Notes under the pieces: model-generated | Databases searched by the model: none | What the model saw: the letters and a program-made list of their open reading frames with translations, nothing else | Told to the model about the DNA's origin: nothing | Source: Welwitschia mirabilis | Lineage: Eukaryota; Gnetophyta; Gnetopsida; Welwitschiales | NCBI GenBank assembly: GCA_051453625.1 | Contig: JBOZIK010000001.1 | Coordinates: 78,772,810-78,836,809 of the forward strand | Reading direction: 5' to 3' | Length of the DNA stretch: 64,000 bases | Made by a program: the position numbers and the translations under genes | Shown: one piece after another, positions 22,250-33,939 of the stretch | Layout: every line of letters begins with the position of its first letter | Position numbering within the stretch: the stretch's first letter is position 1

Positions 22250-24859
22250 ATTTTGTTCAAAAATAGACGATGAGAAGGATAAGAAAAGAGTGGGTCACTT
22301 ACTATGAATTGTAAGTGTAAATACCAAGGAGGAAAATAGAAGAGAGAGAAGAAGCCACAGTAGTGAACTATGCATTAGGACTTATTAGCAATTTTCCTAA
22401 AGGGAAAGAAAGGTTAAAGGAAAAATAAAAAGGACAAATAAATGACATGATCTATAACAAAAGTTTTAGAGTTAATGACTAAGAAAAAAAAAGAAAATAG
22501 TCCTAAGTGAGCTGCATAAGATTATAAGACTAGAGAATAAAGAGGGATAGAAATAGTGGAAACTACATTCACAAAGAAAATTGCAAGCAAGAATAGTAAT
22601 ATGATAACCTAGTTTGCAAGATTTCAGAATTTCTAGTTCATATAGAGACAATGCAAAGATTCAACAGGTTAAAAATTTAGACTTAAAACAATGCTGTAAC
22701 AAGATAGAAAGACATAGATTGAAGAAGAATGCCAAATAAATTAAAAACTATCAGTTACTTAAATGCTATGATTTGGAAAACTTTTATGCATCTAATAATA
22801 CAAATATAAAATAATTTCACAAAATCAAACCATTATTTAATAATGCAAGCAGGTTATAGTTTACACAATAATGATTTATAATTAGATAATTAAAATTTTA
22901 CAATAGAAAAACCATAGTTGAATATACATTCAAAAATATAATATTTAAGATCTAAATAATATCTACAAAATCTATAATCCAAGTGTTTTAAGTTAGAGTA
23001 GAAGCTAAACATAAGATTGAGCTTCTTTCTTAAAATATAATAATAATGTTTTCTAAGATTTTGAATTCTCATACATAAAACTAGAGAATAAATTCCATGT
23101 TCAAATGCTCTCCTCGGTACAAAATTTTTATCCTCTACAATTCTTCATTTAAATTCATGTTTTTTCACAAAATAATATGATATGAAAAACATGAAATTTT
23201 CATAATCCCTAAGATGATCTAGGCAAGACAAAGGCTAAAGTAGGAGTCCCAAGGTATAGAAAGATTAAACAAAGGAAAAACGAATGGATTCATGTTATCT
23301 TATATTTAGTTCTTATGGATATTAAATTAAGGTACACCAATTGTGCCCTATATAGTAGGAAAATATTTTCATATAGTTCATAAATTCATCAGGCACTTTC
23401 TATATCTCCTCTAATAGCCACCTCCATTACCATGGAGGATCCTTTAGGTGAGACTACTTTTTCTGTGATGCCTAATTAACTGGTTGCACTAGCCATTTTA
23501 ACTTCACTTCTTTAAAAGGGAATGTAGATATTCAAATGGACATGCTTTAAACAATATGATAACAAGATCTATGCATATAAGCATAGCTTTATCAGGAATT
23601 TTATTAGCATTTACAAATTATGAAGAATTTAAAATAGTATGTTCAAGTCTCACAAGAATGTAAGAAAAATCACTTTCATATCGAAAATTCTAGAAGATAG
23701 ATTATAATCATACAAAGAGAAAATTTAAGGCTAAAAATAAACAACATACATAAGGAAAAATTTGGACCAAATAAAAGTTAAGTAAGAGAATCCTAGGATC
23801 ATATAAGATATACAAGAAATAAAAACCCAAATCATATAAGGTATACAAGAAAAGAACTACCACACCATACACGTAAAAGCATTATACGCTATGTAAATGA
23901 TGGGCAACATAGACCTTAGTTACTAAAAAACATTAAATCATAATTTAAGAGAGAAAGAATTCAATAAATCCATGTAGGCATGTAAGAAACATTACAAGTA
24001 AATATGGGAATCTTACAAGATATGCAAGAATAAGTATCTATACTATATAAAAGATGCAACAAATTCCTGAAACCATACCTACACTTCAACGTTAAAATTT
24101 TTAAGATTTAAATTTACTAATCCTTAAGCTCCAAAGACTTCAAAAACTCCTAGATAGATGGTCTTTAAGATTCAAGGCTAGAAATCTTTTTAAACATCAA
24201 AACTAAAGGAAAAATGTTCCTATTGATATTACTATGAAGAATTAAGAATTTTAAGGGCCACACAAGCCACTACTTTTCTTAGAAAGTAGTTTTATTATTC
24301 TAAAGGCCACTAGGTTAATTAATATTTCATAATAATAATAGGAAGTGAAAAATAAATGGTAATAATTTATTACCAACATGATTAAATAATATCAATGAAA
24401 AAGATGCACTAGTCATTATTGTAACAATTACATATTTAATAAGGTAGTGATATTTTCCAAAAATAAGCATAGAATGAAATAACTCATAGCCACATTACAT
24501 CTCATTATTTATAGCAATTATAAGGAATTATTAGAAATTGAGTAAATGAGCTATGAAAATAATAATGGAAAACTTTTAATATGAAACATTAATTATAGCT
24601 ATTAAGTAAAAAAAATAGTAACTAGAATTTATTATCTACTGAAATAAAAGATTCAGTAAGTAATCTTAAGGAAAGCATCAAAATAAAAATTAAAACATAA
24701 TGATTTGTCATTCAATTATTTAATTTTTAAGAAAAAAATTCAGTTAACCCAATAATATCTATTTATTTTTATTTAACTATTATAAAATAATTTTGGACTT
24801 AATTTTAGAACCTTGAAAAGATTCAAGATGTGATATTTCCCATCTTCTTAAGAAGTTTA

Positions 24860-25293
24860 CTCTTAGAAACTAGCTAGTAGCTTTAGTTTCCATCGTAACA
24901 TATTAGCTTCCATCTTCTAAGTTACTTCTTCTACTAATTGACTTGACCATTGCAATTTATAAAGTTTAATGGTTTTTCTTAAAACACTATTTGTTTTTGA
25001 TCCAATATCTTAATAGTTTGAATTTCTATAGAATAATCTAGTAGAATGGCTACTCCTTGATCAGAATTATTTTTATCTCATGAGTTAAACATTTCCTTAA
25101 TAAAGATACATGAAATACATTATGGAGAGCTAATAAATATGGTAGTACAGCTAACTCATAAGCTATAGGTCCAACATTCTTGATAATTTGATAAGTCCCT
25201 ATAAGCCTTAAAGCTAATTTTCCCTTTTTACCAAAATTTTGAATGGTAATTATTTAAGGAATACATGATCTTCTTCTCCAAATTCTATATGCC
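24860..25293 (-). pseudogene. Gypsy integrase C-terminus and chromodomain
   Basis: The minus strand from 25290 reads HIEFGEEDHVFLK, then KGKLALRLIGTYQIIKNVGP and IAYELAVLPYLLALHNVFHV SLLRK, the conserved tail of chromovirus integrases. Below about 25070, IKILDQKQIVF and a short Lys/Trp-containing segment fit a chromodomain, the module that guides integration to heterochromatin. Stops interrupt both parts. Its upstream half lies at 33940-34900, beyond the LINE insertion zone. Confidence 0.85.
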
Positions 25294-25619
25294 TTTTTTT
25301 TTTTTTGAAAAAAGTATGTGTAATAAACTAGAAAAAATGTACATTAGGGGGGTGAAATTACCCGAGTGTTACAGAAGCATAAAGCTATTCATAGTTGAGA
25401 ACAATAACCCAATAAAAAAAGGGAGGGCGAAACCATCCCTCAACAAAAAAAAAAAAAACAAAAACATAACAAGCATTACTAACGGAACTAGTCATAGACA
25501 AGGACTAAAAGACTTAAGAATACTGAAAACCGGGGGCGATACCGTTCCTAGTAACCAGAATTTACAAAGAACTCAGATTACTAAGGAGTGACCAAAAAGG
25601 AAGAGGATGCCAGTCCTCT

Positions 25620-26823
25620 ACAGACCTCTGCAGTAAGGGAACATGTTATGATGGTTATGCTCATGTAAGAATCTGCCTAGGTCATCTGAGAGCACCTCAA
25701 TAGCGTGATTGATTTCCTTCAATTCTTCAGCACCAACTGGGTTATTATCTAGGTGAAGGTGCAGAGCTTTCTTCCTGTAAGTAAATTTTATAGCCTGTGG
25801 AAGAGCTCAATGAGAGAGACCCAGAGTAACGAATGGGCATCTTTTTAGCCCATGCAAAGTTTCCAGAAGAACCTCCCTTCTCGCTATATTCATGTCAATA
25901 TCCTGAGTTTGAGGTTGAGGTTCCAAATATGAGAAGTCAGAGGTGGAGCTTTGAGATGTATTAGGGTCTAAAGCTAGAGGGGGAGAACGCTGGGATTCTT
26001 GAGTAGGATTAGCTGGTGAGGAAGGGCCTAAAGCTGGGTGAGGATGAGGTGGAGAGTGAGCTTGAGTTGGACTAGGAGGATGCTCCTTGGAAGATTTTTG
26101 TTGGGCCAGGGACAAAGACAGACGTACTGAGGAAGCTATAGGTGAAGATGCCCCCCTACTGCCAAGGCTAGAAGGAGCTGCTATTTCTTCTGGGATAGAG
26201 TTCCAAGCCGAGGAGAAACCTCTAGAAGAAGTTCTCTTAGGGTTGGTTTGGCAATAACGGTGAGGGGGAGGAGGGGGAGGGACCTCTCTAGCCTAAGCTT
26301 CTCTCTAAAGTGCAAGAATTAAGCCTGAATGCCTAGAGGAGTCCTTTCGCTTGAGGACTTGAATGAAGAAGTGGGGAAGGTTCACCTGACATCCCAGGTC
26401 AAGAGCCTTAAGAAACACAAAACGAATTCTAGACCACTTAGAATAGTTACTAGATTGAATGAAATATCTATCTACCATTTCTGCCCCGAGTCCCCATGGG
26501 GGCGGTAGTGCCTTCCTGCTGATATGCCCACGGGGTAGATTCGGGATTCCACTTGGAAAGAAATAAAGGGATTCTCGTTGACCTCTACTTTCAAACGATT
26601 AGACCTCCAATAATCAGGCAAGGGATTTTTCTGAAATTTCTATTAGGATTCTTTGAAAATTTATTCTTCCTCCTCTCCATTGCCTGTAAAAGGAGGAAAT
26701 ATTGGCCCCCACATCCCCTCTCAGTTTGTGCAGAAGGGTTCCCCACCCCATAGCCTGAATTTTCTTCCATAGCTCCGGGAATCCTTCGAAGAGGCCTGGA
26801 TCAGCAGGCTCATATGTTGGCAT
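25620..26823 (-). pseudogene. Extra coding block (ORF3-like) between LINE ORF2 and 3' UTR
   Basis: On the minus strand, directly after the ORF2 tail, an ATG at 26823 opens MPTYEPADPGLFEGFPELWK and continues with MGWGTLLHKLRGDVGANISS and FYRQ, similar to the f..l..lGW..l......v..FY pattern of plant 'putative transposon protein' (retroelement gag-like) domains. After frame changes the line continues as SGIPNLPRGHISRKALPP and WSRIRFVFLKALDLGCQVNL (about 26350-26550), a Pro/Ser-rich stretch (25807-26115, 102 open codons with PPSPTQAHSPPHPHP) and a final helix near 25630-25770 (VGAEELKEINHAIEVLSDDL). Composition is more GC-rich than the neighbours. Together about 400 residues. It is not standard for L1; a captured or read-through gag-like gene is the likeliest explanation. 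Confidence 0.5.
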
Positions 26824-29800
26824 GGCTCCCGTAGCAAGTTTAATTTGAGAGTGATTGCGAATTATCTTTTTGGCTATATAAATAGGGAGGGGAAGGGGGA
26901 CATTATTGAAAATTAAACTTTTTTTGATCCGTCATATCTGCCATAAAGTTAGGCAAATCCCATCAACTGAATACATGTCAAAGGCTTCGTTACTTTGATA
27001 GTACTTAGTCATTAATGCTATTAGCTTCTTACTCTAAGCACATTGATGAAAGAGGTGCTGATTTATTTCTGTTGTGGACTGACAGATGGGAAATCTAATA
27101 TCAACTTGGATTCCCCTTTTTGCTAATTGGTCTCTTGTTAGAATTTGATGATGCTCTTTCAGCCAATAAAAAACTTTAATTTTCTCAGGTATTTGGCCCC
27201 TCTAGTGCTGCTTGTAGCCTTCCTATTTATCATATTTTTTTATCAGGATCTATTTGGATGTTTCATTCTGAGAAATGTTTAAATCGGATAGTTGTTGATT
27301 ATCTTTGCAAATGTGCTTCCAAAGATAAGACACTCCATGTTTCATTGTTTAGTTTCTGTACTTATGATTCATTAAATCACTCCAAGGTTGCCCTCCCTCC
27401 TATAATCTCTTTAAAATCCTTTGAGCTCCTATGAGAATACAATCCTCAGGTGTTTGTATTCCCCATTTTCCTGATTCTTTAGAATAGGCTATGATTTCCC
27501 ATTCACATAGATATATTCTGTGATGGTCTTTTTTCCTTAACCATATAAAATCTTTTAAGATCCAATCAATTTTGAATGATATTCTTTGGGGAGGCGATAA
27601 TAGACGCTATATATCAAAAGGATGGAATTAGACAGGAATTTGTAAGAATGATTTTAGCCTTTGAAGATAGGAAATTATTGTGCCAAAAGCTGCACCTCCT
27701 TTGCGTAGATTCTAGAATGTAGTTCCATGTGTTTGTCCTATGCCAATTTCATAAAGGAATGCCCAGGTAGATGTCCTGCAAGTATCCTATTTTTTCATTC
27801 ATGATGTTGGCAATTTTGTCCCCTTTGATACATTGTCTATCCAAGGTATGTATTCTTGATTTGTTTCAATTAGTATAAAGCACTGTTGCCTCTGCAAATG
27901 TGTTCATGACATTTTTTATAGCTTTTACTGTTGATTGGTTACGTTGGTCATGATAATGGTATCGTCTACATAGTAGTTGTTAAGAAAAATTTGACCTCTA
28001 ATTTTGATTCTTGTAACTCTATGGTTTCTTAAGAAAACCTGTAAAACATTCATCACAAACAAGAAAAGTTATGGGAATGAAGGATTCCTTTATCTTAAGA
28101 CTTTTCCTACTGAGAAGAAATTTGATCTGTGACTATTGACCTCCACACTAAATTCAGCCAAAGCTTGCATGTCTAGCCATAGGTTAATAATATCTTATGA
28201 GAAGCTAATTTTCTTAAGGATGCATCCTAAAGCCTGCTAACTAACTGGGTCATAAGCTTTTGCAATATCTAATTTAGCTATGAGAAGTAGAAATTTATGC
28301 TTTTTAACGGAGTGAATAATTTCATAGGTTAAAAGATCTAGTCTTGGATATATCTGGAATGGAGGAATATGACTTGGTTTTCTGAAATCACGTTGGAGAG
28401 CAAGGGGGTGATTCGACTAACCAATATTTTTGCGAAGATTCTATAAATTACATTATAAACCCCTAAGGTTCTAAAGTCCTCTGGTCTGCTGGCATCCCTT
28501 TTTTTTTTATATGAGGACTACTCTGGTTCTATTCATCTCTCTCAAAATCCATCGTTTATGGAAAATTTTTTACATTACATCATGGAGGTTATTTCCTAGG
28601 ATAGAGAAAAAAGTTTTGAAGTTTGACTAGCCACCCATCTAGACTAAGTGCTTAGTTATTTTTTATCGATCTGACTGTAGCTAATACCTCCTTTCTACTT
28701 AAGGGTTTACTTAGCATTTGGTTATCCTCCTCCGAAAACTTCTTATTCTCTAGAATTAAGCTAGGAACGATATTGTTCCATTCCCAGACTCTTTGAAGAT
28801 GGGTTTGCAGTTCCTTTGCTATTTCTTCTTTGTTTTCTGTAACTCGACCTTTTATTATAAGCCTCTTGATTCCCTTATCAGATCTATGCTGGTTGGCCTG
28901 CTGAAAGAAGAATCTAGTATGCTTATCACCTTGTTTAAGCCACTTGATCCTTAATCATTCTCTCCAATAATTCTCTTCATCCTCATAAATTTCTTGAAGC
29001 TCCATTAGACACTGGTATTCTCTATTTCTAAGGATATTTTGGTTACCTCTCTTATCCTGTTTAATTTGAATGTGTTTGAGGTCCTCCTCAATTTCAGATT
29101 TTGAGTTAAACCTCTCTTTATCCTTCTTTCTCTAGTCTCTTGTGTGGGACTTCAAGGTATTGAGGCCTCTATATAAGAAAGTAATAGGTTATTTACCATC
29201 GTACTGTGCCTAGATCATTTCCAAGAGAATTCTAGTTTTTATCTGACTGGTCCAGTACTTTCTATATGAAATGGAGTTTTCAGGGTAAAAGATGCCCCCA
29301 CTCTAAGTATAATGGGATGGTGGTTTGAGGCAATACTATTTAGACCAAGGGCTTTAAGAGGAATTTTAGCTAGATGTTTCCCAGTCATCACTATGTTAAT
29401 CTCGGACATTATTATCTTTGTACCTATTCTTCTATTTGACTATGTATATTTGCAACCAGTGATGGGTATATCTATGAGAGAATATCTTATCAAGAAGTCT
29501 TTTAGGATAAAGGCCCCTCGAAAGTTCCAGTTGTCCCAACCAGATTTTTCCCAGCGATGGAGGCATTGATTAAAGTCACCAAAATTATCCATTTGGATTT
29601 GTCCACTACATTATTTTGAGCTTCTTTCAATACCACAGCCTTATCTAGGTTGTGTTGGGGACTATATATATTTGTAATGGTCTATACTTCCTTCTTCAGA
29701 AAGATCATAATGTGATTCTGATTTTTACAAATTTGATCTACCTATTTTTTTGTAGAAACCAAAAGGCCATTATATTTACCTTAGGCTGATATGCTAAAAG

Positions 29801-29959
29801 AGGTCTAATGTCGCTCCATCTTCATGTTATCCCTATCTTATTTTAGCTTCGTCTCTTGAAGGCAGAATAAATCGATATTATATTAAGTAATCAGATTTCC
29901 TAGGATCTTTTTTTAATAGGAGAACCCTAATCCCTACAGTTCCATCAGAGAAAATTCAT
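26824..29959 (-). pseudogene. LINE copy A ORF2 (endonuclease, RT, zf-RVT)
   Basis: The start reads MNFL*WNCR at 29959, the usual opening of plant L1 ORF2. Endonuclease blocks follow: DLFCLQETK (about 29870) and GDFNQCLHRWEKSGWDNWNF (about 29575-29520), reached after a one-base slip. The RT shows GDKHTRFFFQQANQHRSDKG (about 28920-28860), KLDIAKAYDPVS (about 28270-28235) and the catalytic YYVDDTIIM (about 27980-27952) with both Asp kept. The C-terminal zinc-binding RVT region reads FYWLKEHHQILTRDQLAKRG and HLFHQCA (about 27170-27040). Length is normal for an L1, but numerous stops and frameshifts make it non-functional. Confidence 0.9.
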
Positions 29960-29984
29960 TAGGGGTGTTTTTGCCCATTTTTGG

Positions 29985-31048
29985 GTGCTTGCCCTTTTTT
30001 CAATGTGTCTTCAATTGTAGCTTGAAAACTATTTATGACATTCTTGGATGTTTCTTGATTTCGTAAGGTTCTGTTACTAGGACTTCCCTTTATCTGGGTT
30101 TTCACTTCATTAGAGTCGTCATCTTAAAGGTTTTGTTGGGTATCATTCTCATCCATGAGAGGTTGAAATGGGTTTTCTTATTTTGGATCTTTCTTTCTTT
30201 TGCTTTCCTTTAAAAAAACAGTGGTGCTTTTTCTAATTTATTCCTTCCTTTACTTGTGTCTACATATGTTCTGATTATGACCAGTCTTCTTATAGAAACT
30301 ACAAGTCTCCTTTTGCTTATCTTCAATATCGATCAATCTCTTCTAGCATTCTTCTTATAAGTGATCCAATTTTCCAAAGTATGAGCATTTCTTCTCAGGA
30401 GGAGCACATCTTCTCGATGGATGTCCTGATTTTCCACAGCTTGAGTAGGGAATTAAAAGGTTCTCATAAGTGATTTTAGATCATAAGTTCCCTATTTGGA
30501 TCTAAACTTTATAAATTGAAATTCCTTAGTATCTTCGATACTCATTCACACACAGAATCTAGCTAAAACCAATCTAGTTTGTTTAATTATGATTTGATCT
30601 AGCTTGATCAGATTCCTAAACTGACAGGCCATCCTTCTTAGTAAATCTTCATCCCAAAACTCTAGAGGAAACTTGTGGATGCAGATCCAGATCAGAAGTT
30701 TCTTACATAGCTGTAGGCCTGATTGTGCCCCCGCGTCCATTTGGCTAGGGCAAGTCCTCTAACTCCAAAAAACCATAGTTCTCTTGCTATAATTTCATCC
30801 CGATCTTGCTCATTGTCTAGCTATAATAAAACTAGTCCTTCTGGCATTATAATAACATCCACCTTCTTGATCCCTATCCATTTCATTATGACCCAATCAT
30901 GGATCCAATCTAACCGAGGTCGAGGGCCAGACGAGACAAACTTGTTGATGAGGCTAAACTTAAGTTTTTTCCTCGATTTCACTGCATGCATCTTTGTCGA
31001 TGTTGAATACGAGGGATTTTCCTACCTTAGAGAACTGGATCTTTCCAT
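29985..31048 (-). pseudogene. LINE copy A ORF1 (DUF4283 and CCHC knuckle)
   Basis: From the ATG at 31048 the frame shows RPRLDWIHDWVIMKWIG and KKVDVIIMPEGLVLL, then WFFGVRGLALAKWTRGHN, the DUF4283 pattern of plant L1 ORF1. The next block, in another frame, is LIWICIHKFPLEFWDEDLLR and KLDQIIIKQTRLVLARFCV (open from 30740 to 30546). The zinc knuckle region (about 30460-30340) gives YSSCGKSGHPSRRC followed by a second KCSYFGKLDHL, a tandem CCHC pair with some Cys lost. The protein would bind LINE RNA. It is about 350 codons long, with several stops. Confidence 0.85.
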
Positions 31049-31258
31049 CTTGGGACCAAACCCCTCAAGGAAAAACACTAAAGCTGATCAAAACTGCAAG
31101 ATAAAAGGACTCCTGAAACTTACCTAATAATAGTCTATCTTACGGCTGAAAACGCCCCCCTGCTCTGTGATCAGAAACTGAAACTGCCCATACTAAATTG
31201 TGATCTCTAAGACCTATAACTTCTTACTCTCTAGATCTACCAAATCTTATAGAGCTCA

Positions 31259-32442
31259 AGGGAGATAGTTGGGATTGATAAAAGGAATTGTAGAAAGTTT
31301 ATCTGAATGAGTTGAAATCCCTAAAATATTGAAAATCTTCACCATTATTTCTATATAAGATTTGAAAAGAAGAGAAAAAGGAATATGAATATTGAAAAGA
31401 GAAAGGGATCTAGTTCCTACTATACATGGCATTCTTTTTGGTTCCCCCTCTTGTAAAAACATCTTAAAGTGTTTGATCATTATAAACATTTATTTCTCCT
31501 CCTTTCTGCAAAGATCTCTCGAAGTATTTTCTTATTATTATCCTTAGAATGTTTCAAGGTTTTCCTTCTTTCAGTAAGAAGTTCCTCAATAGTTTTACTA
31601 TCACTATTCATTAAAGCATTTGAGAAGAATGAAACAAGATAATTTTATTTCATGATGGTAAAAAAGATAAGTACACAATTAAGATCAAGTTTTCCTTATT
31701 TTGATGTTTCATCATTTTTTCCAAATTGTTGGTCTTTAATACTCAAAAGATGTGTAATGGCTATCTATTTTAACTATCATGAAAATAACTAAGAGAATGA
31801 CTACAGAGAGAAGAGAAAATCTAATTCTAAAGCAATAAAAATAAAATAAAAAATTCTTTTTCAATTTGCGGAACTTATGTATCTGGGATGTGCATATCTA
31901 GATTTTCTCAAAGTCAAATAATCCTTCATTGATATTTTATTCAATCAAGTTCCATTCTTTGTGATATTTTCTCTTTCTACTAGAATTTACCATGCCCATG
32001 CATGCTATATAGTAAACAAAAACATAAAATAAAAATAATAGATTATCATCCACATAATCATGGAGATGATAGAGCGACAACTATTATTATAATAGAAAAA
32101 TGAACTTCGATAAAAATTACCAAAAATAAAATAGCAAGCTATTGTCTAGTTTGTCATGGGGAGGATAGAAAAGATGATAATACTTTTATTATGAATCTAT
32201 ACATTGAAGAGAAAAAAAGGTAAAAATTCATAATTGTTATTCCCAATGTTGTTGAAATGATAGAGAGGATGATAGGGATCCTTAAAATTATGAAAATGAA
32301 AATTACTCAAAATAAACCTGCTTAAGCTATGTTAAAAAAATACTATTTTAAATAAATATATAGTATATTTCAAATAAATATCTTAAATAGAAATTTGAGG
32401 TACTTATCTGGATAGTGATAATCCTCTAGCTCCTTATGGTCT
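31259..32442. other. AT-rich strip between the two LINE 5' ends
   Basis: No LINE or gypsy protein is recognisable. The primer-binding site at its right edge, oriented on the minus strand, suggests that it is the 5' interior (gag side) of another LTR retrotransposon, but no gag motif was found. The minus frame 31256-31489 matches nothing I know. Confidence 0.4.
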
Positions 32443-32463
32443 TCCTTAGCAATAGTGCCAAAA
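32443..32463 (-). other. Retrotransposon primer-binding site, Athila/Tat-like
   Basis: The minus strand reads TTTTGGCACTATTGCTAAGG, which is TTTTGGCGCCGTTGCCGGGG with C-to-T/G-to-A changes. The flanking CTCTAGCTCCTTATGGTCTT on the plus strand is also of the kind seen after such sites. The LTR would lie to the right (from about 32469) and run into the gap. Confidence 0.55.
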
Positions 32464-32538
32464 GACTATGATATAATTTATACAATCATTAAGTCCTTCA
32501 TAAAAAACCTATAGATGACAATGCTTGTAGAAAACACA

Positions 32539-32638
32539 NNNNNNNNNNNNNNNNNNNNNNNNNNNNNNNNNNNNNNNNNNNNNNNNNNNNNNNNNNNNNN
32601 NNNNNNNNNNNNNNNNNNNNNNNNNNNNNNNNNNNNNN
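32539..32638. other. Assembly gap (100 N)
   Basis: A round default size, so the true distance is unknown. It separates a putative LTR from LINE copy B. Confidence 1.
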
Positions 32639-33914
32639 TCAATATGTCTTAAATTGTAGCTTGGGAACTATTTACAACATTCTCAGCTGTTTTTCACTCT
32701 CATAAGATTCTATCGCTGGCCTTCCCTTTGTCTGGGTTTCCACTTCATTAGATTCATCATCTTGAAGGTTTTGTTGGATATCATTCTCATCTAAGAGAGG
32801 TTGAAATGGGTTTTTCCTATTTTGGATCTTCCTTTCTCTTGCTTTCCTTTGGATAAATGGTGGTGCTTTTTCTAGTTTGTTCCTTTCGCTGCTTATGCCT
32901 GCATACACTCTGATTGTGTTTAGTCTTTTCACAAAAGGTGTAAGTTTCTTTTTGCTTTTCTTTAATGTCTATTAATCTCTTTTGGCATTCTTCTCAAAGG
33001 TATCCCAATCTTCCATAGTGTGAGCATTTCTTCTCAGGAGGAGTATATCCCCCTGAGAGGTGTCTTAATTTTCCATAGGTTAAGCACGAGATCGGAAGAT
33101 TCTCATATGTGACTTTTAAATCATAGGTTTCCCATTTGGATCTAAACTTTACAGATTGAATTTCCTTAGTATCTTCGAGACTCATCCATACATAGAATCT
33201 AGCTAAAACTAATCTGGTTTATTTAATCATGATTCGATCTATCTTGATTAGATCTCTAAACTGACCAGCCATTCTTCTTAGTAGATCTTCATCCCAAAAT
33301 TCTAGGGGATCGTTGTGGATCTGGATCCAAATGAGAAGTTTCTTAAATAGTTACGGGTCCGATTGTGCCCCCAGTGTTAATTTGGCTAGGGCTAGGCCCC
33401 TAAATCCAAAAAACCATGGTCTTCTTACTATGATTTCATCTCAGTCTTATTCATTGTCTAGCTGGAATAAAACCAGCCCTTATGACATTGCTATAACATC
33501 AACTTTACTGATCCCTATCCATTTCATTATGACCTAATCACGGATCTAATCAGCTAAGGTTGAGGGCTGGAAGACAAAAACTTGCTAATGAGGCTAAAAT
33601 TAAGTTTTTTCTCTATTTCCCTATGTGCATCTTCGTCTATATCCAATACAAGGGATTTCTTCTCCCTGGAGAACCAAGTTTTCTCCATCTTGGAGTCAAA
33701 CCCTACTAGAAAACCCTAAAAAACTAATCAAAACTGTAAGACAAAAGACTCCTGAAACTTACTTGCTAACTGCCTATCCTATGGCAGAAAACGGTCCCCC
33801 TCACTTTGTAATCAGGGACTGAAACCGCCTTCACTGAACCGCGATCTCCAAAACCTACACCCTCCTTCTCTAGATCCACGATCTTCAGATCCACATCAGA
33901 GCTCCTCCCTCTTT
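32639..33914 (-). mobile_element. LINE copy B, 5' part only
   Basis: The 5' UTR and most of ORF1 of a second LINE of the same family as copy A. ORF1 starts at 33688 with MEKTWFSREKKSLVLDIDED. The DUF4283 blocks are broken; the zinc-knuckle part (32994-33185) reads GKLRHLSGGYTPPEKKCSHY GRLGYL with Cys and His losses; and the C-terminal KNPFQPLLDENDIQQN (near 32800) matches copy A. It aligns with copy A from about 30002 to 31258, clearly diverged, so this is a separate old insertion and not a recent duplication. It is cut by the gap. Its 5' end lies about 15-25 bp from gypsy integrase sequence. Confidence 0.85.
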
Positions 33915-33939
33915 TAAATGTGTTATTTCAATTCTATAC

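Larger units (their letters stand above)
20826..24838 (-). repeat. 3' LTR of the gypsy chromovirus
   Basis: The plus strand starts TGAGGAAACCATTTTTACACC, matching TGTAATAACCATTTTTAAACC at 37847, and homology with the right LTR runs at least to about 22840/39065 with scattered small indels. The other end is placed near 24838, where the minus strand reads AAGAAGATGGGAAATATCAC, the decayed form of a polypurine tract followed by TGTCAC. It contains a TG microsatellite, a gap and a local 38-bp tandem repeat, none of them present in the other LTR. Confidence 0.75.
25294..31258 (-). mobile_element. Near-full-length L1-type LINE, copy A
   Basis: A ~6-kb minus-strand LINE: 5' UTR (31049-31258), ORF1 from 31048, ORF2 from 29959, an additional coding block (about 25620-26823), a 3' UTR and a poly(A) tail seen as 13 T on the plus strand at 25294-25306. 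The tail abuts gypsy integrase sequence (CCAAATTCTATATGCC), so it marks a real insertion. A related string, TTCAATTCTATACTATC, lies at 33931, beyond LINE copy B, and could be the other half of a decayed target duplication. The 5' end at 31258 is set by comparison with copy B, whose 5' UTR is homologous. Confidence 0.85.

Noticed and set aside
25265-25591. 108-codon plus-strand frame
   Set aside because: Antisense to the LINE 3' UTR and across its poly(A) tail.
30723-31127. 134-codon plus-strand frame
   Set aside because: Lies opposite LINE ORF1, which has clear family motifs on the minus strand; the similar plus frame at 33313-33537 lies opposite copy B for the same reason.
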